Below are positions 1 to 11,385 of a DNA stretch of 64,000 nucleotides, one piece after another. A model generated the notes under the pieces. That model was not told where the DNA came from, searched no databases, and saw only the letters and a program-made list of their open reading frames with translations. Within the stretch, counting starts at the first letter, position 1, and each line of letters opens with the position of its first letter. The position numbers and the translations under genes were made by a program. The stretch lies in assembly GCA_949317995.1 (NCBI GenBank), contig OX439039.1, forward strand, positions 19,211,282 through 19,275,281, read 5' to 3'. This stretch comes from Acholoe squamosa (Eukaryota > Annelida > Polychaeta > Phyllodocida > Polynoidae).

Positions 1-94
1 TACAACAAATAATCCGATAACTTTATTTATGAAAGTCATTCATAAATTTCTTCCTTTAAAAATGAAACGATTTCTTTAAGGTACATCCTGACAG

Positions 95-706
95 ACTATG
101 TCCTCACCCCTATAAAGTTTGAGAAAACGCAAGCAGACATAGACTTCAACAAATGGCACAGGAAGACTCGTTCTTCAGTCGAGAGAACCATCGGTATCCT
201 AAAACAGCGCTGGAGGTAAGGCTTAAAATATTTGTGCTTCTTGTAAATATCCATAAACCATATGTAATTTCTACCGTAACATTTAAAGCCCCCTCATGTT
301 CACCTTTTAAATAAGAAGTGTTATATTCTTTTAACCAGGTGTCTAGACAGCAGTGGGGGCTACTTGTTCCATTGCCCTCCCACAGCTGCGGCTATAATAG
401 AGTCATGTGTTGCCCTGCACAACTGCGCACAGGCGGCAAAGGTTCCTCTTCTCCCAGACTCCTTAGACAGAGACTAAGCGTATAGCCTTCAAGAACCTGC
501 GGTCTTCTTTCGTCCAGAGACACTTCAGCTCAGAAGACAAAGAGACTGAAAATGTGCCACAGGTGGGAGAGAATCCCGAGGTTCAAGACCAGAGAGAAGA
601 CGCAGGTGACCCCAGCCAGTTCAACAGTAATCCAGATCTTCCTTTCCTTATTCAACAGGTGAACAGAGTCATGGAGCAATTCTTTCAGGATCAGAATCGG
701 TTATAA
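95..706 (+). pseudogene. PIF/Harbinger (HARBI1-like) transposase, C-terminal part, decayed
   Basis: This is the C-terminal half of a HARBI1-type DDE nuclease, the transposase of PIF/Harbinger DNA transposons. The first piece, 95-215, encodes a stretch ending SVERTIGILKQRWR, the family's typical block around its last catalytic acidic residue. An AG lies before it and a GTAAGG donor after it. The second piece starts at 339 after TTAACCAG, joins in phase, and continues CLDSSGGYLF..CVALHNCA, also typical of the family. This frame stops at 475-477. The usual tail (about 469-706, reading RIAFKNLRSSFVQRHFSSED and onward) continues in another frame, which implies a frameshift near 474. The N-terminal half, with the first catalytic aspartates, lies outside the window or is lost. 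A domesticated HARBI1 relative is possible, but the frameshift argues for a dead transposon copy. Confidence 0.72.
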
Positions 707-1553
707 CTATTAAGATGAATAAGGACACATCTATTTTATGTTATTGTACATATGTATAGAGTAAATATTGTGTATTTATTAGCCGACAAAGAAGGTCTCA
801 GTGTGAATTAAAATAATTAAATTCTTTGTATATCCATCACAATAAATTTCAAACCTTGTTATCATGTAAGAAGGCACTTATTTGGCTTAACTTTAATATT
901 TGAAACCACTAAGTCAAGACATAACTTAATCTCTATGTAAGGAGGAAGCATCCTTCCTTGTGGTTCTGATGGTTTTATAATACGGATGTACCTTTTAGAT
1001 TTAACCTGAAGTCCCTATGTTATCTACTTCTTAGATATAGACTTCCATATGTACATGTGTATATATAAGTATCAAGTACTTATTTCTTTTGAAGATCTCC
1101 ACTGTTCTTCAGTTTTCTTTTTTAATTTCTTGGATATAAGTGAAACACTCTCATGTTTGGCACATACGGACATATACCACGTGAACTATGAATCATTTCT
1201 GTCATCCTATAGTCAGAACAATCAACAGCATGGAAACAACAAAGTCTTAAACCTTCTATTCATTTCTTTCCTTAGTATTCTTTAACTTAGGGCCTAGTAC
1301 ATTATTTTTCTAATTATTACAGAAACAAGTTCTTCAACTGAACCTGTTTTTTTCTGTTACATGTTAGATATTTAACTCGATGCTTAACAAGTCAAAGAGA
1401 ATTTGTCTTTAGTTCTGCAGTCTTAAAAGTAACTAGACACAAACAATTCTCCTCACTTCATGTATTAAAAGACAGTCCTGTATGTGACAGGAAAACATTA
1501 ATCTTTGGTGTTTTTGTCTTCTTGATTCCAGAATGACACATGTTCATTAAGAC
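707..1553. other. AT-rich spacer with no recognisable gene
   Basis: This AT-rich stretch separates the Harbinger relic from the minus-strand gene. Open frames are short and show no splice-site logic or family resemblance. I see no repeat structure. Confidence 0.5.
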
Positions 1554-2227
1554 TTATATATTATCCCGGTATTTCTGTGTTGCTTTACGTGCCCTGGAAG
1601 ACCTTTTCAGAGGGACACGTTTCTCTTTATCTTCTCCGTTGTCCTTCTCTGAAGCCGACACTGAAGCTTCTGTGTCTGCTTCAGACTGGGTGTCAATGTC
1701 CTTGGGGATGACAACATTATTTGCCGCATCTTGATGATCTTCCTGTACGTCTGTAGCCACTATAACAAAATCGTCGCTTTTTAAGACACTAAACTGAGGA
1801 AGCCCTTTGTCTTGAGGACTTATACAGTTGATAGCTGCGTATGAAACGAAACATAATTCTTCAGTATAATTTTTTCCTACACTAAGCATCAACTAAACAT
1901 TTCAGTTTTATTCTCGACCTCATAGAATTTATTTATTTCGGTCTATCTGAAATAAGATACTATATTTTTTATCTTTTTTTCGTATCTCCTTACCTTCACC
2001 AGGTATAGCCAACTTAATCCAGCCATCAACGGGCCCGCCATTAATGGAAGGGGTCACCCCCACTGTGCAAGTGACCAGGGCGAGCCAAACAGAAGAGGTG
2101 TTGGACCCATGTTTGCTGTTGCTGCTGGTGGAAGTGGCATTGGGACCAAGACAAACCCATTCAGTGGCATCTGGGTTGGCCGAGTGGATTGGCTCTGATC
2201 CATCTCTAGTAGAGTTGTTGATCTGGG
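1554..2227 (-). CDS. Unidentified gene, last two exons (partial)
   Basis: Two coding exons fit on the minus strand: 2227-1994 and 1876-1554, the latter ending in a stop. The first follows a pyrimidine-rich tract and TTGCAG and ends at GAAG|GTAAGG. The second follows GCTTAGTGTAG. The phases agree, so the protein reads ..GWIKLAIPGE across the join into GKNYTEELCFVSYAAINC. The first exon is rich in N, S and T (possible N-glycosylation sites such as NATS and NTSS) and contains WVCLGPN. The C-terminal 60 residues are acidic and serine-rich, then basic (KRSSRARKATQKYRDNI). I do not recognise the family. Upstream exons would lie above 2.3 kb, so the Ty3/gypsy element may sit in the preceding intron, in the same orientation. 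It could also belong to another mobile element. Confidence 0.42.
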
Positions 2228-2449
2228 CTGCAATGGTGAAGAAGACGAGGTCTATAATTCCATCTTAATAAATCTTGTGGGACTACTTGTGTGACTACGA
2301 CTACTTATAGGATGCTATTGTTAGTGGAGTATGCGAGGAAGCTGAGATAGTCGGCGAATCGTGTTCAAAAGTCTTGCGGGAAGGCGTATAGGCCTGCCTC
2401 TTCTTGACCTTCTTTCTACCGAGTCGTGGCTAGACTCCACCGAGCTACT

Positions 2450-5400
2450 CTGATCATGAAGTGTAGTTTCCTTTCTTGTATTTTTTTCTTTTTCTTTCCA
2501 CACCAAGCCCCTTGGGCTGGTCCGCTCCGGCCTGTCGCTTATTTTCCGCCGAGGGTCCTGCAGGCTCGTCCGGAGCAGCTGTGGCATCACCTGCTACAGG
2601 CTGATTGTCGAAGGCAGCTGAGGGTGTATCCTCTGTCTGCCTCATGTCGGGAGGGCCATTCTCCCTCATGTTGGGGGGACCATTTTCCTGAGTTGGTTCC
2701 GGCTCTGCTTCATCTTTAGATTGCTCCAGATGCAACAGCTCGATGTCTCATACGGCGGAGCCACATTGGGATTTCTCTGTCCCTGCACATAATAAGGCGG
2801 TCATGGTGGATAACCTCCTCCCTTTTCCTCCCCCGGATCTTCAGGAGCACCGGTGACAGGACTGCCTCAACTAGGTATGGGCCCTTCCACACCAGTTTGA
2901 GCTTGGGGCTCTCGCCCTTTTTGTTTGCTGTGTCCCTCTTGTATACTAGATCACCTTGTTCGTACTTCACATGGGACAATTTTTGGTCATAAGTCTTTTT
3001 CTGGAGCTCCTGTTTTGCCTTGAGACCTTCACGCGCCATTTCGTGGACTTCCTCCATGGTTCGTCGTAGTTTTTGGACATACTCCGAGGCAGAGATGGGA
3101 ATATTGTTGTTCCTGGCGGTGAGTCCGAAAACCACATCCTCTGGTTGCATAACTTCCCGGCCCAGCATCATCATGTTGGGGCTATACCCAGTTTGCTTGT
3201 GGGGAACCGCTCGGAGGGCTCCAGCCAGGACAGACAGGTGTCTATCCCATTGCCTTGCCTTTCCCTCGAGAAAGCAGCGCACCATCTGCAGGATTGTTCT
3301 ATTGTACCGTTCCACCTGTCCATTGGATGCAGGCCTGTATGGTGTTGTTCTGTTTTTCTTTACCTTTAACAAGTCACACACGCTGCGTATGACATTGCCG
3401 TCAACATTGCGACCCTGATCGGTATGTAGTTGTTGTGGGCATCCCCAGCACGCTACAAAGTCATCTACAAACTTATCTGCGATGATCTCGGCCTTCTGAT
3501 CCGGGATGGCATAGCATTCCACCCACTTGGTGAATTGGTCAACAATAACTAGGTTACAGGTGTTCTTACTCTCTGATTCCGGTAGCGGCCCCAGTATGTC
3601 TTTCTAGCGGTGCACCAGCATGGTATTTCCCAAGGGGGCTACGTGCCTTCTGGCAGGGTTTCTTATTTCGGGTACAGGTGGCACATGACCGGACAAAGTC
3701 CCGGCAGTCGCTCTGCAGCTGGAACCAGATAAATCCTTGTTGCAGACGTGCATATGTTTTGTCCTGCCCCAGATGACCAGCTGTGGCGTGGTCATGGCAG
3801 AACTCCAGTATTTCTTGTCTGTGCTCCTTCGGTGCTATCAGTAGGAATCTAGGCTTATTCAGCGTTTCCCACTTGTAGTGTAGCTCCCCTTCTCTCATAA
3901 CCAGCTGTGACCTGTGCACCCAGAAGTACTTTGTGGCTGGGCTGCTGATGGCAAGAGCAGCTTGCGACGGCTCGCATCCTGCCTCCATCCACCCTATGAT
4001 GGGGCTAAGGTCATGGTCCTTCAGTTGTTTTTCCCTTAAGTGTTCCTTAGAGTACCCGCCTAGGCATGTATCCAGCATTGTCTGCTCATCTTCCGCATTT
4101 AGATCATCAACATTAAGCATTCTGATCACTGTCCCTTGTGTCGTACTCCACTCGGCTTCGCCTGTATCCAAGCATGCGTCCAGGCTCCGTAATGCAAGCG
4201 GCACTACATCATCCACATCTGTCTCGAAGCGGCTCCACTGGTCATGCGCTCTCTCACAAAACCTGCATCCACCGCATGGCAGGAGCTGAGGCTTGGATCC
4301 CGCCCTATAGCAGTCACAGTATTCCACCGTGTCTGGGATGCGGGACAGGGCATCAGTATTGATGTGCTTCTTCCCTGGACGGTGCACAATCGACATGTCA
4401 TATTGGGAGAGTTCCTCTAGCCACCTTGATAGTTGACCTTGGATGCTTTTAAAGCCCATCAGCCACGTGAGGCTGTTGTGGTCGGTCCTGACGAGAAAGG
4501 GCCTCCCAAGCAGGTAGTGGCGGTACTGCCGCGACAGCATCACCACGGCCAGCAGTTCCTTCTGTGTTGTGCAGTATTTACGTTGTTCAGCGGTTAGGAC
4601 AAAGCTGTTGTAGGCTATTATCTGCACTTTCCCGTCAACTATCTGCCCTAACTCCCCCGCTACAGCTACATCAGAGGCATCACAGTCCAGGATGAATTTG
4701 TATCTGACGTCTGGGTATGGTAGTATTGGCGCTGCCAGTAACGCACTTTTGATTAGGGACTGTACTGTGGCCGCCTCCCCTGACCACTCAAATTTTGTCT
4801 TGGGGCTGGTCAGGGCGTAAAGTGGAGCAGATATTTCAGCAAACCGCGGGATGAACTCACGGTGGTAATTCGCATACCCAAGGAACGATTCAAGGTCTTT
4901 GACACATCTTGGTGTTGGCCACTTTTCTATAGTTTCTCTACTCTCTGGGTTTATCTGGATCCCTTCTGGTGTTACTTGCCTGCCAAGGAATGTGACCTTG
5001 TTCTGGAACAGACTGCACTTCTTAGGTTTAAGTTTGAGGTCATATTCTCCAAACCTCTCTAGGGCTTCAACCAGGTTATCCCTGGCTTGGGAGAAGCTGT
5101 TTCCAAAGACCACCACGTCATCTAGGTATGACAGAACCTTCTTCCACTGCATACCATGGAGAACAAGCTGGACTGCCCTCTGGAATGTCGCAGGGGCATT
5201 ACATAGGCCGAAACCCATACGTGTCCACTCATAGAGCCCATACTTTGTGATGAAAGCTGTTTTGTGCTGATCAGCTTCGTCGAGCTCTATCTGCCAGTAA
5301 CCTGAATTCATGTCCAGGGTGCTGTAGAACCGACTTCCTGCCAGTGAGTCTAAGCACTCCTCGATTTTTGGCAGGGGGAAGGCATCCTTTATGGTCACAC

Positions 5401-6735
5401 TGTTCAGGCCCCGATAATCGAGGCACCATCGGACTGACCCGTCTTTTTTACGTACCAACACAGGGACTGCAGCCCATGGGGATGATGAGGGCCTGATTAC
5501 TCCAGCATCGAGCATCTTGTTAAGATGCTTCTCCTCTTCCTCTTGGAAGCCCAAAGGGGTGCGGCGCATGCGCTGCCGGATGGGTTTGGCATCCCCTGTG
5601 TCTATGGTGTGTTTTATAGCTGAGAAACAACCCAGGTCTGTGTCATCCTTTGAGAATACTGACTGGTACTCCTTAAGGATAGTGCACAGCTCTCGGGCCT
5701 GGTCCAGATTGAGCACTGAGGCTGACCTGTGGAACAAATCGCGAAGATGCGGTGGTATCTGCCCCGCCAGGTCTTCGACATCCTCTGCCGAGACTGGCTG
5801 TTTGGGTTCATCGTCTACATGTTCCAAGTTCCTAAGGCCAGCCGGCACCATTGACGTGTCGAGTTCCGAGTCCATGACCCCTCCAGGCTGTGCCGACCCT
5901 GAGAACTTGGCCTGCCTTGACCTTGACGTAGTTATCACTGACATTACATAACTCGAGTACTGCGGTGTCTGAGTTTTTATCTAGGACACTGTGTGGGCAC
6001 AAGACATCCGGGTGAAAGAGTCTTGGGCTCAGAACCCGATCTCCTTCAGGCACATCCGGTCCCTGATTGATACACACCGCTACCTGTCGGGATGAATGCG
6101 GTGGTAATACAACTCTCTTGAGGCAGACCACTGGGGAGACCCCATATGTGTCGCCTGACCTGCTCTGGCGATATTTAGCTCTGATACTGTGACCGTTGAT
6201 CTGCACTGTTGCCATTGTGAGATCAATTGAGGCCCCTACAGCTTTAAAAAAGTCCAGACCCAGTATGACAGAATCCGTTATTGGCGCAACATACATGTGC
6301 CATTTGAATGTGAGTCCCTCCGTTTCGAGGGTCACTGGGTCTGTGAAGTGGCCCTTCATGAAGCTGTCTGGCCCAGCCCCTTTCAACTTAATGGTCTCCT
6401 TTCGTGTAGGAGGGTGCTCCATGCTTTCTACAAAGTTCGAGCTGAGCACCGACACTTGTGCACCTAGGTCAATCAGAGCGTTTACTGAGGTCCCATTGAT
6501 TACAACTGGTAGGACAAGACTCTCAGGGGTGTCTTTTATAGAGTTCTTTGTACGGAAGTAGACATTACGTATCCGAGGGTCCTCACGTCTCACACCATCC
6601 TCTACAGTGCGCACTGTGTAGGATTTAGCAACAGAGTGGGGGCCCTCAGTGGGAACGTCTGGCCTTTGCCACTGCCTTACCTTGGTGTTCTCTGGGGGGG
6701 CGACCTTTGACAGCTTCAAACCGAGACTCCTCATG
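2450..6735 (-). mobile_element. Pol region (protease, RT, RNase H, integrase) of the Ty3/gypsy element
   Basis: This is the enzymatic part of the fossil element. The aspartic protease region lies at about 5.9-6.7 kb and includes the ALIDLGAQVSVLS segment typical of the family's active site. RT and RNase H lie at about 4.3-5.8 kb. RT shows the FGLCNAPATFQR and YLDDVVVFG boxes, and RNase H shows the LDCDASD and VRTDHNSL segments. Integrase lies at about 2.7-4.0 kb, with the zinc-binding head (GHLGQDKTYARLQ..CATC) followed by the catalytic core (LHTDQGRN and RPASNGQVERYNRTI). A low-complexity tail follows, and I see no clear chromodomain. Confidence 0.9.
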
Positions 6736-6884
6736 CCTAACCCAATCCCTCACAGCGCGCACCGTGCAGGAGTTGGCGTCGGCACAAGAGTCTCCAGTAA
6801 CTAAGTCTGGTGTTTGTCCTTGATCTATATCTGGTGGACGACCCTGGTCAGCCCGGAATGGAATCGGGTCCAGTCCATTCCTGG

Positions 6885-8160
6885 CTAGTTTTTTGGTGGC
6901 TGTTGCTTTGGCTTGGTGCACTCTCTGGCAAAGTGCCCTTGTTCCCCACAGTTGTAACATTCACTCAGCCTCCCAGGTGATGTGCTGCGGGAGGGGCTGC
7001 GCCTAGGGCTTCTCGCAGGGCTCCTGCCCGGCCTGTAGCTTGGGTAGGGGTTAGGGGCTCTGGGGGAGCGCTGTTGGTGTTGGTGTAGTTGGTCATTGAC
7101 AACAGATACAACCATCTTACATATATCCTCCTTCGGTTCTGTGAGCTGGCTCGTCTCCAGGCGTAACACGCCGGGATGTATCTCGTCATTGCCCGAGAAG
7201 GAGACATTCCTGATCTTCTTGTCCCCCAAAATAAACCTGGTATTTTGGATGGAGTGCCTGACACTCTTTATCGCCTCCCTCATCGATTTCAGGTTCTTTT
7301 CCCCCGCAATCAGCGCAGCTTTCTGCTCAGAGCAGCCCTGCAAGAAGGAGTCAACTGCTGCTTTCTCAATGGTCCGTTCCGAGTCCCCTCTGAACCCTTC
7401 CCTCGCCAAATCCATGCACCGCTGTGCAAACGCATCCAGCACCTCATCAGGTTCCTGGCGCAGGTTTTGGAGCTCCCTGCGTGCTGTCGCCGGTTGTTTT
7501 CTGGCTCCGAATCGCCCCTTCAGCGCCTTGCAGACTTTTTTGTAGTCACGCCGGGTCTTTCTGGGCAGCGACCCGAAGAAGACGAGGGCATCATCTCTCA
7601 GATGTTGCACGAGGCTGTCGATCTTCTCCTCCCTGCCCCATCCGCATCTACGAGCAATTCTTTTGAACTGCTCCTTGTAGATCCCCCATTTCAAGCGACC
7701 ATCGTAGGTGGGAATCTTTCCCTGGTGAGGTTTATCTCTGCCGTCCCTTGCTCTGTGCATTGGGGGTTCGTCCTCATCACTTGAGCTCGATGAACTGTCA
7801 TCGGAGTCCGAGGATTCTGTGTCTTCGATCCTTGATTGCCTCCTCTTCCTCAACTCCTTCAGCGCTTTGGTGCTGGCCTGGCTTACAGGTGAACGAGGTG
7901 CCTTGTGCTGTCGGTCATCAGTCCCTGCGTTGCCATTCCAGTCAGCGGGTGCCCTCTGTGGGTATGGCTGTGGACCTTTCGGGATATACACGTTGCCCTG
8001 CACCGTCCCTTTCTGGTAGGGCGTCGAATGGAGTGGTAAGGAACTTTCACTCGGTGCCGGGCTACTCAGCGCCGCCCATGTCCTCTGTGCGAGAGCTGGG
8101 TTCTGCCGCAGAATGGCTTGCAGAGTCTCCGCTACATCGTCAGTTGGGAGCGTGTCGCCC
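6885..8160 (-). mobile_element. Gag region of the Ty3/gypsy element
   Basis: This is the structural-protein part of the fossil element. It has a proline-rich and acidic serine-rich N-terminal segment, a central helical segment resembling retrotransposon Gag capsid (the part around SFLQGCSEQKAALI), and an Arg/Ser/Pro-rich stretch. A single CCHC knuckle (CYNCGEQGHFARECTKP) closes it as nucleocapsid. The region lies at the 5' end of the element, directly before the protease region. The degenerate repeat at 8165-8358 abuts its start. Confidence 0.85.
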
Positions 8161-8164
8161 TATT

Positions 8165-8358
8165 GAATGTTGATGACTCTTAACCTAATTGATGTTGTTG
8201 ACTCTTCACTTAACTCTGATGACTCCCAGCCTGATGTCTTATTGACTCTTAGGTTGACTCCCAGCCTGACATTGATTCTCAACCTGACTTTGATGACTCT
8301 CAGGTTGACATTGATGACTCTTACCCTGGCCCTATTGACTTCCCAACTGACTCTGTAA
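8165..8358. repeat. Degenerate minisatellite built on TTGATGACTCTYA
   Basis: About eight to ten imperfect units of roughly 20-30 bp, variants of TTGATGACTCTCAGCCTGAC, sit next to the 5' end of the Ty3/gypsy element. Unit length varies. The open frame across it (Leu/Thr repeats) is a by-product of the repeat. Confidence 0.75.
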
Positions 8359-8359
8359 A

Positions 8360-8611
8360 CCAGTTTCTATAGTTAGGAGAACACTCCTGACTCTAAATAT
8401 GAGGATATCATATTTAAAACCATAATATCAGATTGCCCTCATTCCAGTTTTTATAGTTAAGAGGACACTCCTGACTCTAAATATGAGGATATCATATTAA
8501 GAACCATAATATCAGATTGCCCTCATTCCAGTTTCTATAGTTAGGAAGACAACCCTGACTCTCAATATGAGGATATCATATTCAAAATCATAATATCAGA
8601 TTGCCCTCCAT
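8360..8611. repeat. Three tandem copies of an 84-bp unit
   Basis: Units at 8360-8443, 8444-8527 and 8528-8611 each start CCAGTTTYTATAGTTARGA and contain CTCTAAATATGAGGATATCA. They differ at about ten positions. The first 20 bp of a further unit reappear near 8665, so the block was once longer. Confidence 0.88.
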
Positions 8612-9950
8612 AGTGAGATGTAAGATAACAGTTTATCTTCCAATTGTGGTCTACAGGCTGTGTAAACCAGTTTCTATTGTTAGGGATAGGCACTTCACAT
8701 CATCATATGCCAGATAATAATTATTATTGGCTGGGATTAATATGTAAGGTGTCTGAATGTCTATTGCAGATCAGCTGTTCCAGTCTTGAACAACAGTCAG
8801 TAACCAGGGTATAGTTTAGGATTAGACAAGTGTTTGGTCAGGCTGGACTGTGTCAACAATGATGAGTTGGGGGCTCTAACCTAGACCCTACCACTGAGTC
8901 AGTTAGCTGGTGGTGGTGGGTGGGTGGGTGGGTGGGGGGCTGTGAGGTAACTTCCTCCAGGTCCTCCCACCACACATGTACACACCACAGTTGCCCTATA
9001 TTTATTCTTCTCTAGTTAACAAGTGGCAGTCTTGAATTATAGGTTTAGTCTTCTATGAGAAGGGGATGTTGGAGTGTGGGTCTGAATATATTCCACAAAA
9101 TCAGCAATATAGATTATCCAAATGTCAGTGTTCATTAACAATTGTCCATTCTTCCTGTTATGCCAGATATTGATTGATATTGGCCTGGTTAATGTCCCAT
9201 TTTGGGGTTCAGGTGGTTGAATTTAGGGTAGAAATTTCTCCTATTGCAGAACTCTTTGTCTATCAAAATTCCAAAATGGTTTTACATTGGCAGAATAAGT
9301 AATTAATGTCTTTTTCCAATTTAGGGTAGGCTTATAAACATACACATATAATCATGAATTCTAAAGTATAGCTAGCAGAAAGTTTGAAGGGGTCCTAAAG
9401 TTCTGTGAGTGCTATTTGATAGGCAGGATGCTAGTGGTTGTGGTGGTCACACATGGAGTGACCACAGCACCACTCAGGCAGGGATGCAGGAGTGAGTGTA
9501 TGGGATGGGAGGCCATGCACCCTGGAGGCTTTACTCAGTCCCACATGGCCATGCTCCAGTAGGCTACATGTGGTAGGTGATGCACAGGCCTTACTCACCC
9601 TATAGTTGGTGGCACTTTTATATTATGTGAATGGTTGTAATCCAGGTTTCCAATGGATAATGTACATTCTCCTTGTAGGGCTATCCTGAGATAAGGACAG
9701 ACCCTGCCCTGACTCCTCCTGGGTTGAGTGATGGAGAGATGGGCATGGTGATGGCTGGTAGAGGCTGTCTACCAGTACCATGATGATGGGAGGTCTTTCC
9801 TCCTTCATGATTTAGCACATAAACTATATGTACTCTTTACAGCCACATGGGTAAGTACTCCTGGCGCCAATATGATAAGTTTCAACTGGTACCATAATCT
9901 CAGAGACTCACCTTAGGCTGTAGATATGAGGAGAACCAAGGAAGCACATG
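8612..9950. other. Intergenic DNA with no recognisable gene
   Basis: There is a short G-rich GGTGGGTGGG run near 8910-8938. Otherwise I see no tandem structure, TIR or plausible exon. The open frames are short and unsupported. Confidence 0.5.
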
Positions 9951-10099
9951 TTCACTGTACTAAGTCCTAGGTTCCACTGCCCTGCCCTTTGTCCACATGG
10001 CTGCAGGGGTCACACTTTGGGGGTGCAGGGAGGACCCTGGAGGCACCCTGAAGGGGTTGGCCCCAGTGTCCAGTCTCCAGGAGGGGCCTGTCACCCCAC

Positions 10100-10218
10100 A
10101 GGCGCCTCCTGCACCCCCTACGGCCCGGCTGCGAAATGCGCGCCGGAAGGCATCGGAGGGGTATTCATTACCTCCACGCCAGCCGCGCGGCGCGCGCCAC
10201 AGGCGCACCTCCTCTCTA
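10100..10218. repeat. GC-rich repeat block, related to 13083-13136 and, inverted, to 31440-31485
   Basis: The block contains TATTCATTACCTCCACGCC followed by a GCGCGC-rich stretch and AGGCGCACCTCCTCTCT. The last 17 bases recur exactly at about 13119-13135. A diverged copy of TATTCATTAGCCGCACACCA lies at about 13090, and an inverted copy follows the macrosatellite at about 31485-31450. These look like pieces of one older element, scattered by later insertions. Confidence 0.6.
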
Positions 10219-10353
10219 GGGGCATTTTCGCGGGACCCAACCCGGTCAACCGGGTGAATTGATCTGGTACATCCGGGGTGTAGCTGTGGTGTATGCCCAA
10301 TGGGTACAGACGGTCGACCGGGTTAACCGGATGGGGGCACGCGAAAATGCCCC
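10219..10353. mobile_element. Short hairpin/MITE with GGGGCATTTTCGCG ends
   Basis: GGGGCATTTTCGCG at 10219-10232 is repeated inverted at 10340-10353. Inside each arm lies a near-palindrome, ACCCGGTCAACCGGGT on the left and GGTCGACCGGGTTAACCGG on the right. At 135 bp it carries no coding capacity and fits a foldback or MITE-like element. Confidence 0.68.
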
Positions 10354-10462
10354 AGCTGGAGTGCAAGCGCAGGATACCGATGACAGCGGTTTAACTAGCG
10401 TGTCCGCGCTGACCTAGATACGCACAGGCTATGCGGAGACAGACGCGGTGCGGATGGGGGCA

Positions 10463-11380
10463 TAGTCCTGAGGACTACCGCTAGTAGAAGCGAGATGCCC
10501 TACAGCAGGGGGCAGCGGGGACTACAGATATAGTCCTGGGGACTTTACTTTAGTTCTGAGGACTAGGTAAGTACATGTTTAGTCCTCAGGACCAAACAGA
10601 GGTAGCCCTGGGACTATGAATCTAGTCCTCAGGGGACCATGACTGTTTCTCTAGTCTTAGGGACTACAGATATAATAGTCTAGTCCTGGACGGACTAGTC
10701 CTGAGGACCACTATACAGTCCTCAGGCCTAATTTTCTATCCCAGGGACTATGGAACAATGGCTGCTTTTTCATGCCCAGGGCTATACCTTTTTGACTGTA
10801 CAAACATGTTGACAGGCACCCCTGGGGCCTAGGGCATTGGTCCCAAGGACTGTGTCTCTAGTCCCAAGGACAATGTTCTAGTCCCCAGGACTGTATCTTT
10901 AGTCCCTGGGACTACACAGAGCAGTCCTGGGGACTAAAAAGTAGTCCTCAGGACTAAATTCGAAGTCCTGAGGACTAGATCCCTAGTCACAACCACATTA
11001 GTCCTCCTGAGGACTAAGCAAATATTTTTGTAGTCCTCAGGACTAAACAAGTAGTCCCTGAGTCTACGAATTAGTCCCCAGGGCTAAAAGCTTAGTCCTG
11101 GAGACTAACAGCACAGTCTTATACAAAGTCATGGGGTCTGCAGGGTAATTCATGGGAATGTACAATTAGTCCCTAGGGCAATATCCTCATATTCTTAGTC
11201 CTGGGGACTAGGCTTTAGTCCTTAGGACTATGCTTTTATCCCCAGGACTTGACTGGTACCGGTATAGTTTAGTTGTGGGCTAAACGATCACCTAGTCCCC
11301 AGGACTAGGGATGGCCTTACTAGCTACTAGTAGCATTAGACTTAAGCAACGCATAATTAGCTATAGTCCTGAGGACTACC
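10463..11380. repeat. Array of about 30 short palindromes TAGTCCTGAGGACTA and variants
   Basis: Near-palindromes of 13-15 bp with consensus TAGTCCYNRGGACTA recur every 20-40 bp. Clear examples lie near 10463, 10531, 10551, 10580, 10688 and 10910, and several more fall between 10920 and 11110 and near 11200, 11290 and 11365. The centre varies (TGAG, CAGG, CCAG, TGGG) while the AGTCC/GGACT arms are kept. Spacers are mostly unrelated, so this is a dispersed-palindrome cluster and not a simple tandem repeat. Confidence 0.85.
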
Positions 11381-11385
11381 ACTAT

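Larger units (their letters stand above)
2320..8160 (-). mobile_element. Ty3/gypsy LTR retrotransposon, long but broken copy
   Basis: This is a fossil LTR retrotransposon read from high to low coordinates. In order it shows a Gag region with one CCHC zinc knuckle, a retropepsin-like protease region, a reverse transcriptase with a YLDD active-site box, an RNase H, an integrase with an HHCC zinc-binding head and DDE core, and a basic, proline-rich tail. The order protease-RT-RNase H-integrase and the RT sequence place it in Ty3/gypsy rather than BEL/Pao or Copia. Long stretches remain open, so it is probably fairly recent. It is nevertheless broken, with roughly three interruptions, some of which could be the programmed frame change known in this family. 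I could not find a matching pair of LTRs, a primer-binding site or a clear polypurine tract. Confidence 0.9.

Noticed and set aside
2044-2268. A 74-codon plus-strand frame
   Set aside because: It is the antisense shadow of the better supported minus-strand exon at 2227-1994.
8167-8358. A 63-codon Leu/Thr-rich frame
   Set aside because: It is a reading of the degenerate minisatellite and not a gene.
2000-8400. LTR pair for the Ty3/gypsy element
   Set aside because: I compared the two flanks and found no convincing direct repeat, so none is claimed.
9948-10366. Several overlapping GC-rich frames of 80-104 codons
   Set aside because: They overlap on both strands in GC-rich inverted-repeat DNA, where stop codons are rare by composition.
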